From NCBI RefSeq assembly GCF_020382885.2, contig NC_058499.1, positions 9,533,872 through 9,597,871 of the forward strand: a stretch of 64,000 bases of DNA, read 5' to 3'. Both the position numbers and the translations under genes were made by a program. Below the pieces are notes generated by a model. It ran no database searches, was not told the DNA's origin, and saw nothing but the letters and a program-made list of their open reading frames with translations. The DNA comes from Scatophagus argus (lineage: Eukaryota; Chordata; Actinopteri; Scatophagidae). Below are positions 1 through 47,710 of this stretch, one piece after another (position 1 is the first letter of the stretch; each line of letters opens with the position of its first letter).

Positions 1-2483
1 TGCATTGTCACTGCAGACCATGGATCTGTGTAATTGCTGAATGGTCTGCTACACAGAGGAATCTCTGAAAGGCCATTTGCCTTTTAGCCTTTGTTTGGAG
101 TAACCCTGACCGCCCCAGAAGAAAAGCCTTGGTTTTCAGGGCATTTGTTTGCCCACATATCAGTGGACAGGACAGCTGGGTCTATTCAATGGACCTGGTC
201 TACCATGGACATTTTTCACCAGTCTTAGAGTGGATGTCCCATGGCTGGTGTCAAGGAAACTAGCATGGCCTTCTCAGATATACTTATTTTGACACTGACA
301 CTGAGGATAGAAGGTTTGAGGCAACATGTCCTAATTCTCAACAGGACACAACTATGAAGAACTGGATGCAGTTATTACACAGGAAGAGGTTTGGAAATAC
401 AAACAGTAAAACAAATCTCATACACTTATAGACAAACCAACTGTGTTTTGACAAGCTTGTTGTAATTGTTGTCAGTTTGTTAAAGGGCAACAAAAAAAAT
501 AATTTTCCTATAAAAACTCTGAAATGTCAAGGTTAGTCTGGTGCCCAGCCTTTGTCAGTGAAAGGGTTAAAGGTTTTTGGTCAGCTGTAGGCAGGGAGTG
601 GAGGATGGGCCTCCTCTGTGCTCCCCTTCTGTCCAGAGGTCCCGGGGGTCAGGGGTCAGCAAGGAAAGGCTTTGTGATGTCACAGGCCTGCTCTGGCTGG
701 GCTGCCCTGCTGTTCTCTCGCCCCCTCTCCAGCCCACAATCCCTTTCACTGGATCAGACCCTCTGTTGCCCTGTCAAAGCAGGGCCCTTTTGTTATAGCA
801 AGGCCAGTTTGTCATGTGAATGAACAGGCCTGATATTTCAGAAAAAAGTTCAACGTTGATCCTTTCAAAACATGTTTACATTCAGGATGTGTGTTGCTTG
901 TAGTTCTACAACTGCATCACTAGATTCAGCACCTTTTGGATTTGCAGAAGGTGTCAGATATTTAATATATTTCTTACAATATTTGCAAACAAGTACATAT
1001 GTGCTTGCTGTTGTAATTTATTACTACTGTACACATGCACATTTGATAAAAGACATAAACAACACAAGAATCACATGGGTTGTCTTTTGTAGACTAATTG
1101 TAAACTGACTTCGATCTGGCTCTCAGTTTGGGCTAAAATTGAATGGACAGGGGGTAGAAGTGAACTTTGACCTCTTTAGAGAAACCTTTGTGCTGTTTGA
1201 CCTAGACATTGATTTGTTCTTAACAACAGAGGTGACCATATTAGCAGATCAGCCTGAGCAGGCCACACCCACCATCTACATCACTGACCCCCACAAGAGT
1301 GAAGATGGTGTGTTATCTCTCAGTGGAGGGTAAACAACATTGGTTTGAACTTCTTGCTAGGTGCTTGCATGGTGCTCACCAGTCAGCCATGTTGTCTGGA
1401 GGTATAGATGGATCATTCCAGACTTCAGGATAAGACTGAACAATGGAAAATGAGTTGTTGACATGGGATTTGGTTGCCATGTACTGACCATAAGCCAAAA
1501 ACTACTGCCATGAGACAGGAATAATTCACAAGCAAACCAAGATAATTTCTTTCTGGTCTTGATTTAGGCTAAACTCCTAGTGCACTTTACATAAGCAGGG
1601 TGCAGGGTTACTAGTGTATTTATGTAATATTGATATGAGATTAGGTCTTGAATTAAAGGATTGCTCTTTAATATGGTGTTTCAGTGGGAGACCAGGGTAT
1701 TGATTTCCCTTAACATGATATTGACTTCCTTCCTGTGCGTGAGTGGAGAGGCAGAGGGTTTTCACCTTAATGAATGAAGGTCATTGGTCATATCTTACAG
1801 AATATTCTGGAGGTAAATGTTTGGGGGGTGGACTGATTATTGGAAGACCTCCAGAATACACGTCGACAGAATATGACTCAGCAAATTATGCACAATTGTT
1901 TTTATAATCTTAAAGTATTTTGATACTCAATTAGTGACTACATAGCAGAGCTGAAGTAGAACATTTACATATGCATAGCTGGAAAATTAAATCATTAAAC
2001 TCACAAAATTGCATATTTTGCTTTTATGTTGTGTGTCTTCCCCAACCTATGCAAGAAATGGGTTTACTTCTATATTTCATCATTGTTGGCTTTGCAGTTC
2101 TTTTTCTGCAAAGCGGATTGATTGGTTTTTATTTATAACATTACATCATTCAGTGTCATTCCTCAATTGATCCATTGATTGGACCAGCTGGTCAGTATGG
2201 GACCTGGCTGCTCATCTGCACAAAAGCTTGTGCATCGTGTGTTACAAAGATCAATTCCTTTCAAAGAATCACTTAACATCCATCAAAGTCAGGGCATTGC
2301 ATGCATATTATGAAATATCTTAAGTGACTTATACAAATAACTGCAAAATATGATGGTGTAAGTAAACCTGCTACTAAAACAAATATCCATTGATTCCATA
2401 ATGGGTTTATAAGGAGGCTTTTAGTTGAAATGTTCCACTGCTGATAAATCCCGCTTTAACTGATAATTCATTTTTTCCCACAG
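1..2483 (+). other. prtg: Upstream intron of prtg, no exon recognised
   Basis: The first recognisable exon begins at 2484 in phase 1 and continues an Ig-domain receptor, so this stretch should be intronic. I see no exon for the signal peptide or first Ig domain; these must lie before the window. A GC-richer block at about 590-800 stands out from the AT-rich surroundings and could be a conserved non-coding element, but nothing here proves that. An open stretch at 1139-1333 has no family resemblance. Confidence 0.6.
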
Positions 2484-11422
<8,939 letters not shown>

Positions 11423-13717
11423 CAACATCCGGCCCACAGCTACGTCCAGCAGCCGAAGCTAAGCCACTTCTGCCTTGTTTGCTTCCTGAGTTGAGCCTCT
11501 CGCTTTTTTCCTGAGGCATAAGGGATCAGGAAGCCAGCTGCTGGAGGAAATGTGCTTTTTTTCTTCGGATCTACCTCAGGACTTTGTATGAATGTTTGTT
11601 TCTAACCTTTGTTTTCCCCATTTTTTTTAACTTTCTACCTGTTCGTCTGTGTTTGGTGTTGTCTGTCCTAAACCAAAGCTCACCCATGATGAATGTTAAA
11701 AAGAATGTCAAAAATGTACTGTGCTACATTTTCATTATATTTAATTACTTTCCACTGGAGCAGAGGGCTTAGTTGAGCCCTTTTGACTTATTTTCTACCT
11801 CCATGTTCTGTTATTGTACATACATTACTACCTCTTTTCACGACATGTGGTGCAGTATTATCTCGGACTCAGGGGACAAGGTGAAAATATTTCAGTGCCA
11901 TGTCTCGTTGGGACATAATTATCCAGAGTTCCTCATTTCTTTATATTCTCTGAATTCTCTTTTATTTTCACGGTTGAGAGAGCTTTTGTTTCACATTGTT
12001 TGAATGATGTATGTTGTGAAAAGAACAAGTGCATTAGATATTGTCAAACTGCTTGAGCTTTCATGATAAAATATGGTTTGGCATTTTCGACGCACTGAAC
12101 TAAAAGCTTTAAGATGGCCTTAAAATCGAAAGGGCTTCGCATATTGTAGAAGATGAGATGATCCAAAGACGTGAAAAAATTGTACCCAAAGAATTTTTGA
12201 TAATACAAAAGATATTCTAAGGCAAACCAAAAATATACTGGATGTACACTTGCCAAATAATGTTCTCGCGAATGATGTAAATGTTCCTTAGAATGGTGGT
12301 TTGAATGCTTTTCTCAGTGTAAATTTTCTTGATGCTTTATTCTGGTGAGAGCTTTAGCACAAGCCTCGCCAGCTTGTGTTCCATTTGCCTTCTAGACCAT
12401 TGCTAAACGCAGCGGCGACACCGATGCTATTATCCAAAGAGTTGTCTCCTTCCTCAGATGGGTATGGCTTTTCATTCAGTGGATCTTTGGTACTGAGGTG
12501 GAAATTACTGACACAAGACCAAAGATCCAGCGTGTCCTGCCAGTGATAGATGATGATATTTATTCTTTATTCAGAGGATCATCTGTTACTGTTCACCCAT
12601 ATTTTTGTATGGGGAAGAATTCTGTTTCTACATGATATTTTCTGTCCAGGTGTGACAATGAAGGATTCTGACTATCAAAATGGAAACCCTACGTGTGAAG
12701 AGCAACATAATCAATTTTTATATCTTTGTAATACAAATTATCCTAACCAAAGAAACTTGAAGTCTCTGTTATTTAGTGATTTTCTTTGGGTTTCATTTAC
12801 ATTATTTGCATTTAAATTTGATATGATTTCCAATGGTTTTGATTACTAGAAAGGCGTTTTTACCTTTTGGGGTTTTTTTTTATAAAGCTTGAGATGTCAG
12901 AAACTGTTCTGCTGTCTTTTTATCACCATGAGATTTCACCTGAATGATGCCTAGGTTACAGTGGACATTTTCATTTAGATCCATTGTCCTTTTAGCATGT
13001 TGTGAACAAAAATATTTTAATGTGACATTTTTCCTAAATCTTGTAAGACTGGTTTCAGGTTCAAAATTTGTCCCTGTAATGTATTAATATAAAAGGTTAA
13101 TTTGAAAGCCACAGGTAATTTTGCTGACTTACCGTAACTCAGGTGCCAAATGTAGATTTAGAGAGTAGACTTAACTGTTATTATTTAAGTTATGGTTTTC
13201 TGATATTTCTGCTTTTTGAATACCAAAATACAACCCTTTAAACCAAAGTGAGCAACAAAACAAATTATTTTAAGTGTTGGATTGTTGCGACAGTTGATGT
13301 TTTTGATACTCTCAAGGTGATCACAAATACTAGATAATAAAATTGTTCTTGGAAAAATACATTTTGTGTTGCACTTTGTCTTCTTGGGTGTTGCAGTGTG
13401 TGTGTGTCTGTGAACAAACAAAACTCCATTTTAGATATTATTTTAAAGGTTACTGTGCTGAGGAATGTTTTAATGACAGTGCATACTCAATATAGTTATG
13501 TGCATAACCCTGTCTTTTATGTTAGTTTCGACAATATCGGTATGCGAAATTTAATAATGTTGAAGAGGAAACTGCAATATGTGTTAACACACAGTCCAGC
13601 AGGGGGCGGAAAATCCCCATCAGGCGCTGTGGCTGCCAGAGTCAAGGCAGGGGAAGAAGTCGAAACGGGGCGTTCTTGTTTTTGTCAGTTGTCACACGCA
13701 GCGCATCTGCTGTGAAA
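11423..13717 (+). other. prtg 3' UTR and intergenic region
   Basis: AT-rich sequence with no supported gene. It probably holds the prtg 3' untranslated region. An AATAAA at 13336-13341 is a candidate polyadenylation signal about 1.9 kb past the stop codon. The last 150 bases before 13718 become more CpG-rich and should contain the rsl24d1 promoter. Confidence 0.55.
13336..13341 (+). terminator. Candidate polyadenylation signal for prtg
   Basis: AATAAA hexamer in AT-rich DNA downstream of the prtg stop and upstream of rsl24d1. Assignment to prtg is by position only. Confidence 0.35.
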
Positions 13718-15798
13718 ATGCGCATCGAAAAGTGTTATTTCTGCTCGGGACCCGTGTACCCCGGACATGGGGCAATGTTTGTACGCAACGACTGTAAGGT
13801 AAGGACATTGTCTTTCTGCCTGAATAATCCCACAACTTTAACTGAAACTCGTTTTTGACCGTTGTGGCTGGCCCGTTAGCTATCCGGCTAAAGTTAGCTC
13901 GCTCACGTGGGATGAAGATGGGGGTTTTAACAGCAGGTTGATTATCTGGCTCGGTTTTCAATGAGTTACAGTATGGAGTGGTCGCACTATCGTATTTACT
14001 GATACAACATTAGATACAAGCTACGTTTAATAAGATGTTACAAAAGTCGGACATTTAACTCGAGGCATGGGGCCTCGGTTTTGTATGGAGTGACTGCGCC
14101 CCCTGAAGGAAGGCTGTCACTACTACTAAAACTGTAGACCGGACAAATTATCAATAACACTGTGAACATAAAACTGTCTTTGTAATGCTTGTAATGTCTG
14201 TAGAGATTGAGGCATTGTTGTAAAACTTCGCTTTAGTTTTTTAACAATGTGTTGTACGAAGACCTCTTACAGCCACAATAAAAACAAAACAGACTTCACT
14301 AGGATGGTATTCAAGGGTTAAACATTTGATTTGTTTGTATTTTCTTTTATTGTTTTATTTTTATAACTATCTGTTATGATTAATTTATCAGTGCATTTTT
14401 ATCTTTTTGCTTTTCTTCAGTTCCTTAGTACTTGCTGAACACGGTGAACGCCTGGTTTGTCTGGTGTATCTGTGATGAGCTAATATCAGATGATATGTTG
14501 TCTGATATTAATGAATATGTATGAAGATGGAGAGCTTGCAGCTTATGCTAAAAATGATGTTGACTCTTGAGAGTGTTTTGAATTTGAAGCTCAACTCTGA
14601 AGAAATCTGTAATATTACGGAGCAAAACTAATTTAAAGGCAGGCAACAGTTTAAAATGTCGAGCTGTTTGTATCCATTCAGAGTCCTGTGGTTTCTTCTT
14701 CAGTTACTTTAAATTATTTCTTTTTTCGTCTCTTTTTAAATATATGTAGACATTCAGATTCTGCAGATCAAAATGCATCCTGAACTTTAAGAAGAAGCGT
14801 AACCCAAGAAAAACAAGATGGACCAAAGCATTCAGAAAGGCATCAGGAAAGGAGCTGACAGTGGTGAGTTGCTTATCTGTAGAGCTCTTATCTCATGGTC
14901 ATTCATTAATTTTACTGTTACTTAGCCAACAAACATCTTATGTTTCAGGATAACTCTTTGGAGTTTGAGAAACGCAGAAACATACCTGTTAAATATAACA
15001 GGGATCTGTGGGAGAAGACAGGTAAGGTGTACATTTGTTTCTCTCATGTACTTGGAGTGAAAATGTTTCATGATTTGATTTTTGAACTGAAAAGTCATGT
15101 GTCACTTTTAATGAACATAGTGGAAGCAATGAAGAGGGTGGAAGAAATAAAACAGAAACGACAGGCAAGATTCATCATGAACAGGTGAGCAAGTCATTTG
15201 CATTCACACTTTGGGATCTTTAAAGCTACCATTTTATGTTAAATAGTTTTTATATATGGTATTGACAGTGTTTGCCTCACCTTTACGGTTTTGTCTCTAT
15301 TTTATAGATTAAAGAAGGGCAAACAGTTGGAGAAGGAAGAGGCCATCACCGAAGTGAAGAAAAATATTCATCTTATCAAAGCACCTCATGCAGGTAAGAA
15401 TTTTGAGAGTCATTAAATAGCAAAGTGTTTAAAAGAAATTTGCAGTCATGTACCAGGAGTTTGAAATGATGACATTATGATTTTAAATCACACAAACACA
15501 CAAAGTGCAGTCCAGTGTGACATTAACATAAGACACAATGGTGGTGGACAGTGAATGGAATGAAATGCAGTAATAGTAGCAATAAATATAGTTATCTACT
15601 ATTTTTGTTATGAATTATTAGAAAGGGAACCTGGGTAGGATACTTAATTATGAATGTCCTTAACATTAATCTGTGATGTCATGATTTCAGTATTGTTCAC
15701 TTTTTTTCTTTTTTTTTTCAGGAAAAGCAAAACAGTTGGAAGCCAAAATGGTGCAGAAGTTACAAGAAGACGTGGACATGGCAGATGAAAATAATTAA
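13718..15798 (+). CDS. rsl24d1: Ribosomal L24 domain-containing protein 1 (Rlp24 homologue), 60S biogenesis factor
   Basis: Nuclear/nucleolar factor that occupies the eL24 position on pre-60S particles and is exchanged for eL24 during maturation (established for yeast Rlp24). Six exons: 13718-13798, 14750-14863, 14949-15021, 15121-15184, 15308-15393 and 15722-15798, all GT-AG, giving 164 aa; the human protein is about the same length. The N-terminus [11 protein letters not shown] with a second Cys pair in exon 2 (FCxSKC) forms the zinc-ribbon of the L24e fold. A basic stretch ([15 protein letters not shown]) and a C-terminal charged helix ending DVDMADENN follow. The ATG starts directly with the conserved MRIE, which fixes the start. 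Nothing is broken or unusual. Confidence 0.96.
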
Positions 15799-17137
15799 GC
15801 TTGTTTGTGTGGGGAAACTCATGAGCAAGTTGACCTTGATTTATTTTGTACTTCTGTTTTGGAATCAAAACTTTCCAAATGGCTGATGATGGACAGTAAT
15901 TGTATTGAGTTTTGCATAACTGTACAACCACTGAAAGCATTCACCGAGCCACATCTCCGAAGCAGCAGCAGTTAACTACACATCTTATTTTGTTTTTTCT
16001 GAGTGACAGCTGTGGCTGTAAAGAATTTATTCTGTCCTGTTGCATTGTATAATGTATTACAATAATGCAGAAAATGTAACCCACAAAAAAATAAAAACGT
16101 GTTTTGGGAATTGCTTTTGTTTTGTTTCTTATGTTTCTGTATCTTATGTGACGTTGACCCCACTATAATCATAGCTAAATTAAAAACCCAAAAACAAATA
16201 GCGAGTTTGTTGGAAGTACGAGAAGCCAACAAGGAGTCTGACTTTTGTGTTACACGTGGCTATCAGCTGATCAACCCTTTGCGGTTGTTTTTGTTTTATC
16301 AACATTATGGATAAAGAGAATTTTAGCAGCACATTACTACACTGTACACAAATTATTTGTTGTAAACACCTAAATTGTACTGTATGCTGCACTATCAGCC
16401 TTTAAAAAAGAAAAGTAACAGCTTCATCTATTGAATCATATCTCAGTCTCTACAGAGGCTGGTCTAACAGGTGTAATAAGAAAACAAATTATATCTTGGT
16501 AGAGACATTGTTTCTGGTCTTTTTTTGGTTTGTTTTTACAGAAATAACTTAAAATGATGCGTCTTATGTGAAAAATTAGTGTAATTGGCCTTTAAGCTTG
16601 ACAGAACGGAGATGTAATACGGTTGACAAATACTATGAAAATAAAAGCTTAATCCTGACACAAAGGAAATATTTCACCTATAAATTTTTAAGAATATTTT
16701 CACATGTTAATCAGATAATAATTTTGAATAATATGATGCGTTTTACTAAGGCGATGAAAAATCCATAAAAGAAAAGAAATCTTTCAGCAAATTAAAGATG
16801 TTATGCAGATGTAACGTGTGTGTACATGGCCTTTAAAGACGTGAATCAACAAGTAAACGGCTTATTTTTATACAAACGTAAGACAGTTTACATCACATTA
16901 TCAACTGTCGGACGCCTGACACATTCATGTGATAATAATCTGATAGTCCCAGCCTTCCCTGTCTCGTCTCATCTACATCTCTGGCATCGATTCATCGGCC
17001 TGTTGCTGGACAGGCTGCTTGACAGGCTGCTGCCCTCGCCCGCCTTGTCGCTACCAGTACCACCTTTGCATCCTTCACAAGAGCTGGTTGGACGGTTACA
17101 TCCAGTTTTACGAGCAGAGCAGGAATTCAGTACAGCC
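15799..17137 (+). other. rsl24d1 3' UTR and arpp19 upstream region
   Basis: Holds the rsl24d1 3' untranslated region with a polyadenylation hexamer at 16090-16095, then AT-rich intergenic DNA. From about 16950 it becomes more GC-rich and leads into the arpp19 start; this is the likely arpp19 promoter and 5' UTR. No other gene seen. Confidence 0.6.
16090..16095 (+). terminator. rsl24d1: Polyadenylation signal, rsl24d1
   Basis: AATAAA about 290 bases past the stop codon, the first good hexamer downstream of rsl24d1. Confidence 0.6.
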
Positions 17138-18107
17138 ATGTCCGAGGAGGTCGAAGGAACGAGGACTTCTGAAGAACAGCAGGTAAATTTTAACGACGAG
17201 GTATAAATTTAACCGCTTAGCCGATGCTTTTAGCAAGTCAATCTGGTAAATTAGCAGGCGGCTAGCAGGACGCTAATTAGCCAGCAGCTAGCATGCTATA
17301 CTCTGCTAAAATAATCAACGATGCTACCGCGGAGTAATTAGCTTCCAGCATTCGCAGACAAGGAAGAACAAAACCCCCGATGTTTTGTGGCCAACGAGTG
17401 TATTGCTGCAACGATTTGTAACTCACATGATTGAAAGCTCAGCTAACCGGTTAATACTGTAACAAAAAAAACGCTAAGTTAAATGGTAAGATCAATGCTA
17501 GCGCAAACACCAGTTGGAGTTTCCCTCATGGCGGCGCCTACATATTATGCAACGTAAATAGTAACCGTGTTAGCTCTAACTGCTGCCAGCTGTCAGATCA
17601 TATATTGCAGTTTTATTAGTCACTAATGTCATATGCACTTAAACGAAACTTTGACAGCTTTTGTCTCATCAAGTCAGCTGAGCGGTGCGTTTCCCATCCG
17701 TACACTCTGCGCTCTTTCAACAGGAAATGGAGGACAAAGTAATTAGTCCAGAGAAGGCAGAGGAGGCCAAACTGAAGGCCAGGTATCCTAACCTTGGAAC
17801 CAAGCCAGGAGGCTCAGACCTTCTCAGGAAAAGACTTCAGAAGGGGGTGCGTATCATATTTTAATCAGGCTAGCTGGTCATTTAAACAATGTCAGCCTTA
17901 CAGTTATTCTCACTTTATATCTTTTTGTTTTTCCAGCAAAAGTATTTTGACTCTGGTGACTACAACATGGCCAAGGCAAAAATGAAGAACAAACAGTTGC
18001 CATCAGCCCCAACGGAGAAGGCGGAGATCACAGGCGGGCACATCCCAACACCTCAGGACCTGCCCCAAAGAAAGACTTCAATTGTGGCCAGCAAACTGGC
18101 TGGTTGA
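17138..18107 (+). CDS. arpp19: cAMP-regulated phosphoprotein 19 (endosulfine family PP2A-B55 inhibitor)
   Basis: Small, intrinsically disordered cytosolic phosphoprotein. When phosphorylated by Greatwall kinase (MASTL) it inhibits PP2A-B55 and allows mitotic entry. Three exons, 17138-17182, 17724-17846 and 17937-18107, give 112 aa, the same length as human ARPP19. The Greatwall site FDSGDY opens exon 3, and the C-terminal PKA motif [12 protein letters not shown] is present. The middle exon carries the conserved block [12 protein letters not shown]. The start ATG in gccATGt context is followed by an acidic, poorly conserved N-terminus that is typical of this protein. ENSA is the close paralogue; the short N-terminus and the neighbouring myo5a favour arpp19. 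Confidence 0.94.
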
Positions 18108-20028
18108 TGAGTTTATGTTTACTGTTTTGTTACCATTCCAACTCCCACTTCATATCTACCCGCAGTTTACATTATTTTTCACCTTTGTATGTATTCTCTA
18201 AGAACAAGCTATGTACCAAGTGAAATTCTTGAGAGAAATTGGCAACTGTCAGGCACTGAACTATTGAGCTAACTCAAACAACAAAGCAGTAGCTGAAAAT
18301 GTTTCTCAAGACTGTAAAAACAAAACAAAAAAGAAATATATGAACGGTGATTAATTTCTGAACATCATACCACAGTTGTAAATTTGAATGGATGTTAGTG
18401 CTATCTAATTTTCACTGAACGTTTTCACTCGTAAGGATATATCTATATCTTTATAGATATGTATATCTTTCATGCAAATTGTCTGTCAAACAACAGTTGA
18501 AGAGTCTGGGCAGATTGTCTGTTTTTAATCACCTGTTCCACCATGTTACTGATAATTATAGAGGCAAAAATACTTTGAATTATGACCACAGACAGAGGGA
18601 AATATCACCTGAGTTTGCATTGATGTAAGGGGGAGGTAGAAGTGTACTTTGCAGATATACCTTTGAGTTTGAAGCTAATTTGTGTATTCACCCACTCAAA
18701 TGGAGGCATGTCTGTTTTAAATAGTGAAAAGTTAAGTAATCCTGCATTGATTTTTGTTTTCTAAGTCTTGACTGTGTGTCCTTTCCTCTTGCTGTGAAGC
18801 AGTTTGATTCTGTGCTTTCAAAGCACTGAAGTTTAGATCACACCCCCTTTGTAACCAATTGTATTTTAATACATTTTAGTGACATTGGTTTGCAACAACT
18901 TGCTGCTGGTCTCCATCTCACCCTGACCTCTAAAATGGCCTTAAAAGTAATGGACTCTCTTGAGCAATATTTGCTCCCTCAGTGAGAATCGAAGTTGTGA
19001 ATTTTGCCTGAAATGTCTGTCACTGTCTGACTGGAATCACTTAGGATTTTATGGAAAGAAACTCCCTTGATGTGTCTGGAGTGTGCATGTGCATTTATTG
19101 TGCAGTCACACTGTGCCATTTGTTTTGTAAATAAAATAGTTTTGCATAATATCCAATAAGTACATGTGTTCAATAGAATGTGTCTTTGCATTTTTAAACT
19201 TAAATGTTGCTGAATGACAAAGCTGCCTGAACTAAAAAGAGGTGCTTTATGTTGTACTCAAGTAGAAGCCTAACAGGATAAAAAATACCTTCATCCGCTG
19301 GCAGGGTGTAGTGTAAAATCCAATTTAAGTTCCCAGGTTGTCTTTGTAAACCCAAATGAAGTGTCTCTGTCCGTAAGCCATGTGACCATCTTTCTGCACA
19401 ATGAATATTTTTATTCATAAATATATTTTTCCTGCTTATACTTACATATATTTAAATGCAGGACTTGTATCTGAGTATTTTTGCAGGGTGGCATCAATAC
19501 TTTAAAGTAGTTAAATGGTCGGAATGATTCTTTGACCACGGATGTTGACACCACCTCAGCCTTCTCGTGTGGTTTAGTTCTAGATGGTGCACGATTATTT
19601 TTTGATCATTAGTTTCGCATAATTTCTGTAATAAAACACCTGAAAATAAAATCCTTATCAGATGGGGGACCCTTGGACAAAACCTTATCTGATGAGAGTC
19701 CGTGGACTATTTTGTGTCAGTTTGGGGTTTCCTTTACGTGGAAAAAATTATACATACATATGTTGGGAAGCAATGGTTTAGTTGACATGCGCGTCTTGGC
19801 CGCTGGGAGGCACGCAAGATGCGCGAGAGCAAAACGTGTCGGGGCACGCGCAGCTGACTGACAAGTGTTGCGGCAGCAGTTGAATGCTCCTTCCAGCTGA
19901 GCGCACTGAGCCCGGGAGAGGAGCTCGGAAAAGTTTTTAGCTCTGGCAGTCATTAAGAAGAAAAATGTTAAATGTTTTTTCTGCGGGTAGAGGAAGTTTC
20001 TGAAGGCTCACAGAGCGAACTGTAAGAC
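18108..20028 (+). other. arpp19 3' UTR and myo5a upstream region
   Basis: AT-rich sequence with a polyadenylation hexamer at 19130-19135 about 1 kb past the arpp19 stop. From about 19790 the sequence becomes CpG-rich up to the myo5a start at 20029, a likely CpG-type promoter and 5' UTR. No additional gene is supported. Confidence 0.6.
19130..19135 (+). terminator. arpp19: Polyadenylation signal, arpp19
   Basis: AATAAA about 1 kb downstream of the arpp19 stop, consistent with a long 3' UTR. Confidence 0.5.
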
Positions 20029-34833
<14,805 letters not shown>

Positions 34834-36747
34834 ACCTGTGCCCTCCAACACTTCATTTTCTTACTTCTTTTTACTGAAGTAATAACATTCAAGCGTCTTT
34901 TTAAACAATGTCTGTACCAGTTGTCATGTTTTCACTATCACTGAATATTTGTAATACTGCAGCAGAGGTTGTTTACATGTATTTGTGTGTTACTTTCTCA
35001 GTACTGCATAGCCAAAGACATAACTCCAAACAGTGAATCTGCAAAAAAGTCTTTTAAAGGTCATTCCTCCTGATGTATTGTTGATACAGTTGTTAAAAGT
35101 ATTTTGTGAATTCCTGCATTTAGTAATATATTCATGGGAAAGATTTCTTTCTCATAATATCTATACTTAAGTAAGGAAATATGACTGCAGCATCTACAAG
35201 TTAGCATTTTCCTGTTACTGGGATAGATATCCTGATAACTCTGAATTGGAGTGATTCCATGGAAACACATAAAACAAAGACTAACCATGAGCAATATTTA
35301 AAATATGAATTTGCTTCTGCTTTAAATGTTGAAAATGTCATGAGATGATATTCAGTTTTATTGCCGTAACTTTATATTTCTGTAACTGCTGATAATGAGT
35401 GATGTTACGTATGTCGGGACAAGGTGAAGGAGCAGGAAGTGACTGAAGTAGGCTATGTATTTAACCAGTCTTAATGTTTTTCTGGCAAATTAAAGGCTGG
35501 CTTTTCAGTAAGTACTTAAAGATACTGTACAAAGAATTTCATTGCTCCTTGAGGTATTATGAATCTTGTATCTCTTAAAGAAGGTCCCCCAAGAAAATGT
35601 GGAGTATTTTAATTATTTTACTATTTTACTTACTTTCTGGACATTAGTTTGCACAGCATTGTAATACACATATAATAAGGTGTAAAAATGTTATGTTATG
35701 TTTTTGGAAAAGTGTGGGGATCTCTGAATTGATTTTGGATGTACAGCTGTACTGTACTGGTGTCCTACCTGGACCCTCACCGTGCTGTGCTGCTTCAGGT
35801 TGTTGTTTTTCATCCTCCCACATTCATACTTGCTTTGTATTTGCAAATACTTAACGTGTAAAAATTCGTAAATAATTAATCTCTTGGTTCAAAGCTTCTC
35901 CGCTGTGCACACCAGGAATGTTGTTTCTTTGTAGGCATTTATTCCCTTTGTTTTCAAAATTTTGATACTGTGTTTAGTAGAAGGTTGTGAAATATTTACT
36001 TTTTTTTTTTTTAAAGACAAATTTAGTTTGTGGTAAAGCATGAATGCCTTCACGTATGATGAGGTGACTGAGGTCTGCATCCGGTTTCTTTTGTTGTCAC
36101 AATCCTTGATCAAACCAGCAACACCCACTCCGCCAGTCACTGTCACAAGACGGGAGGGCGGAGTCAAAATCCGCAGCAGGTGAGCAAGTCAAGTAGGAAG
36201 ACACGAGACAAACCTGTCGTGTGAGTGATGAGGCTTTCAGAATAAAAGCGCCATGTTTGTCACTTTCTGTTTGCGTTCTCAAACAGCACCGTTTTTATAA
36301 CTTTCTGGCTTGTGACCTCCCAAAATTAAACAATTTATTCCTCGTTCCTTTTATGTTATTGTGATCCCCTTGAATCCATCTTGTGTCGCTGTCTTTTATA
36401 GATCGGCTTAAATATGACATCAAAATATCTAAATATGAGAAAAGCTTCAGAGTCAAGTCAGAGATACTCAAGTTAATATATAACGTTAAAAACGGGCATA
36501 AAGTAAAAGCAACAAATAGACCTACATAGTATACATTTATTATAAATTGTAGCTAAATTTAGCTTTTTTCCAACGTTGTGGGTATTATTTTGAAAATTAC
36601 AACCGGAAAAACGACATCATTTTGTCTATTGTGACTGGCAAAGTTGTGAAGAGCAGGCACTAAATTCGCTGGTAACTAAGTGGTGATAATGACAGGTGAT
36701 CAAAAAGTAAAGTGACTGAGCTGAAATTAAAACAGTAATGCATAAAC
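34834..36747 (+). other. myo5a 3' UTR and myo5c upstream region
   Basis: AT-rich sequence between the two myosin genes. ATTAAA at 35489-35494 and AATAAA at 36241-36246 are candidate polyadenylation signals for myo5a. No supported gene, and no obvious CpG-rich promoter before the myo5c start, unlike the CpG-rich DNA upstream of myo5a. Confidence 0.55.
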
Positions 36748-47395
<10,648 letters not shown>

Positions 47396-47710
47396 CACAG
47401 CCAGCCGCTGGACTCTCACTCCGCATGACTGATACATAGTCCAGTGTATCTTAACAACACGTTACATAATGAATATGCACCATATTTTTAAAATTCAGGG
47501 CTGTGGTGAGGATTTTTGGCACTATACAAACAGGTCATGCCCCTCCAATACACCAGCTCCAAAAACAAAGTCTTTAAAATCGTTTTTATTAATGTCATTA
47601 GAGCTGCAACCAGTATTAATTAGTCGACCAACAGAAAATTTAGCTTCTCCAGTGTGATGATTTGCTGCTTTTATGTCTTTTATATCAGTATAAAACCGAA
47701 ATTTATTGAG
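47396..47710. repeat. myo5c 3' region with dispersed-repeat remnant
   Basis: The myo5c 3' UTR should begin here; I see no AATAAA. From about 47599 (GAGCTGCAACCAGTATTAAT, then AATTAGTCGACCAAC) the sequence resembles a widespread fish repeat whose middle reads like TTTGGGTTTTGGACTGTTGG. The left breakpoint of the tandem duplication falls inside this element. Family assignment is from memory. Confidence 0.4.

Noticed and set aside
1139-1333. Open stretch in the upstream prtg intron that could be an Ig-domain exon
   Set aside because: Lacks the Cys/Trp pattern of an Ig domain and no splice pair connects it in phase to the exon at 2484.
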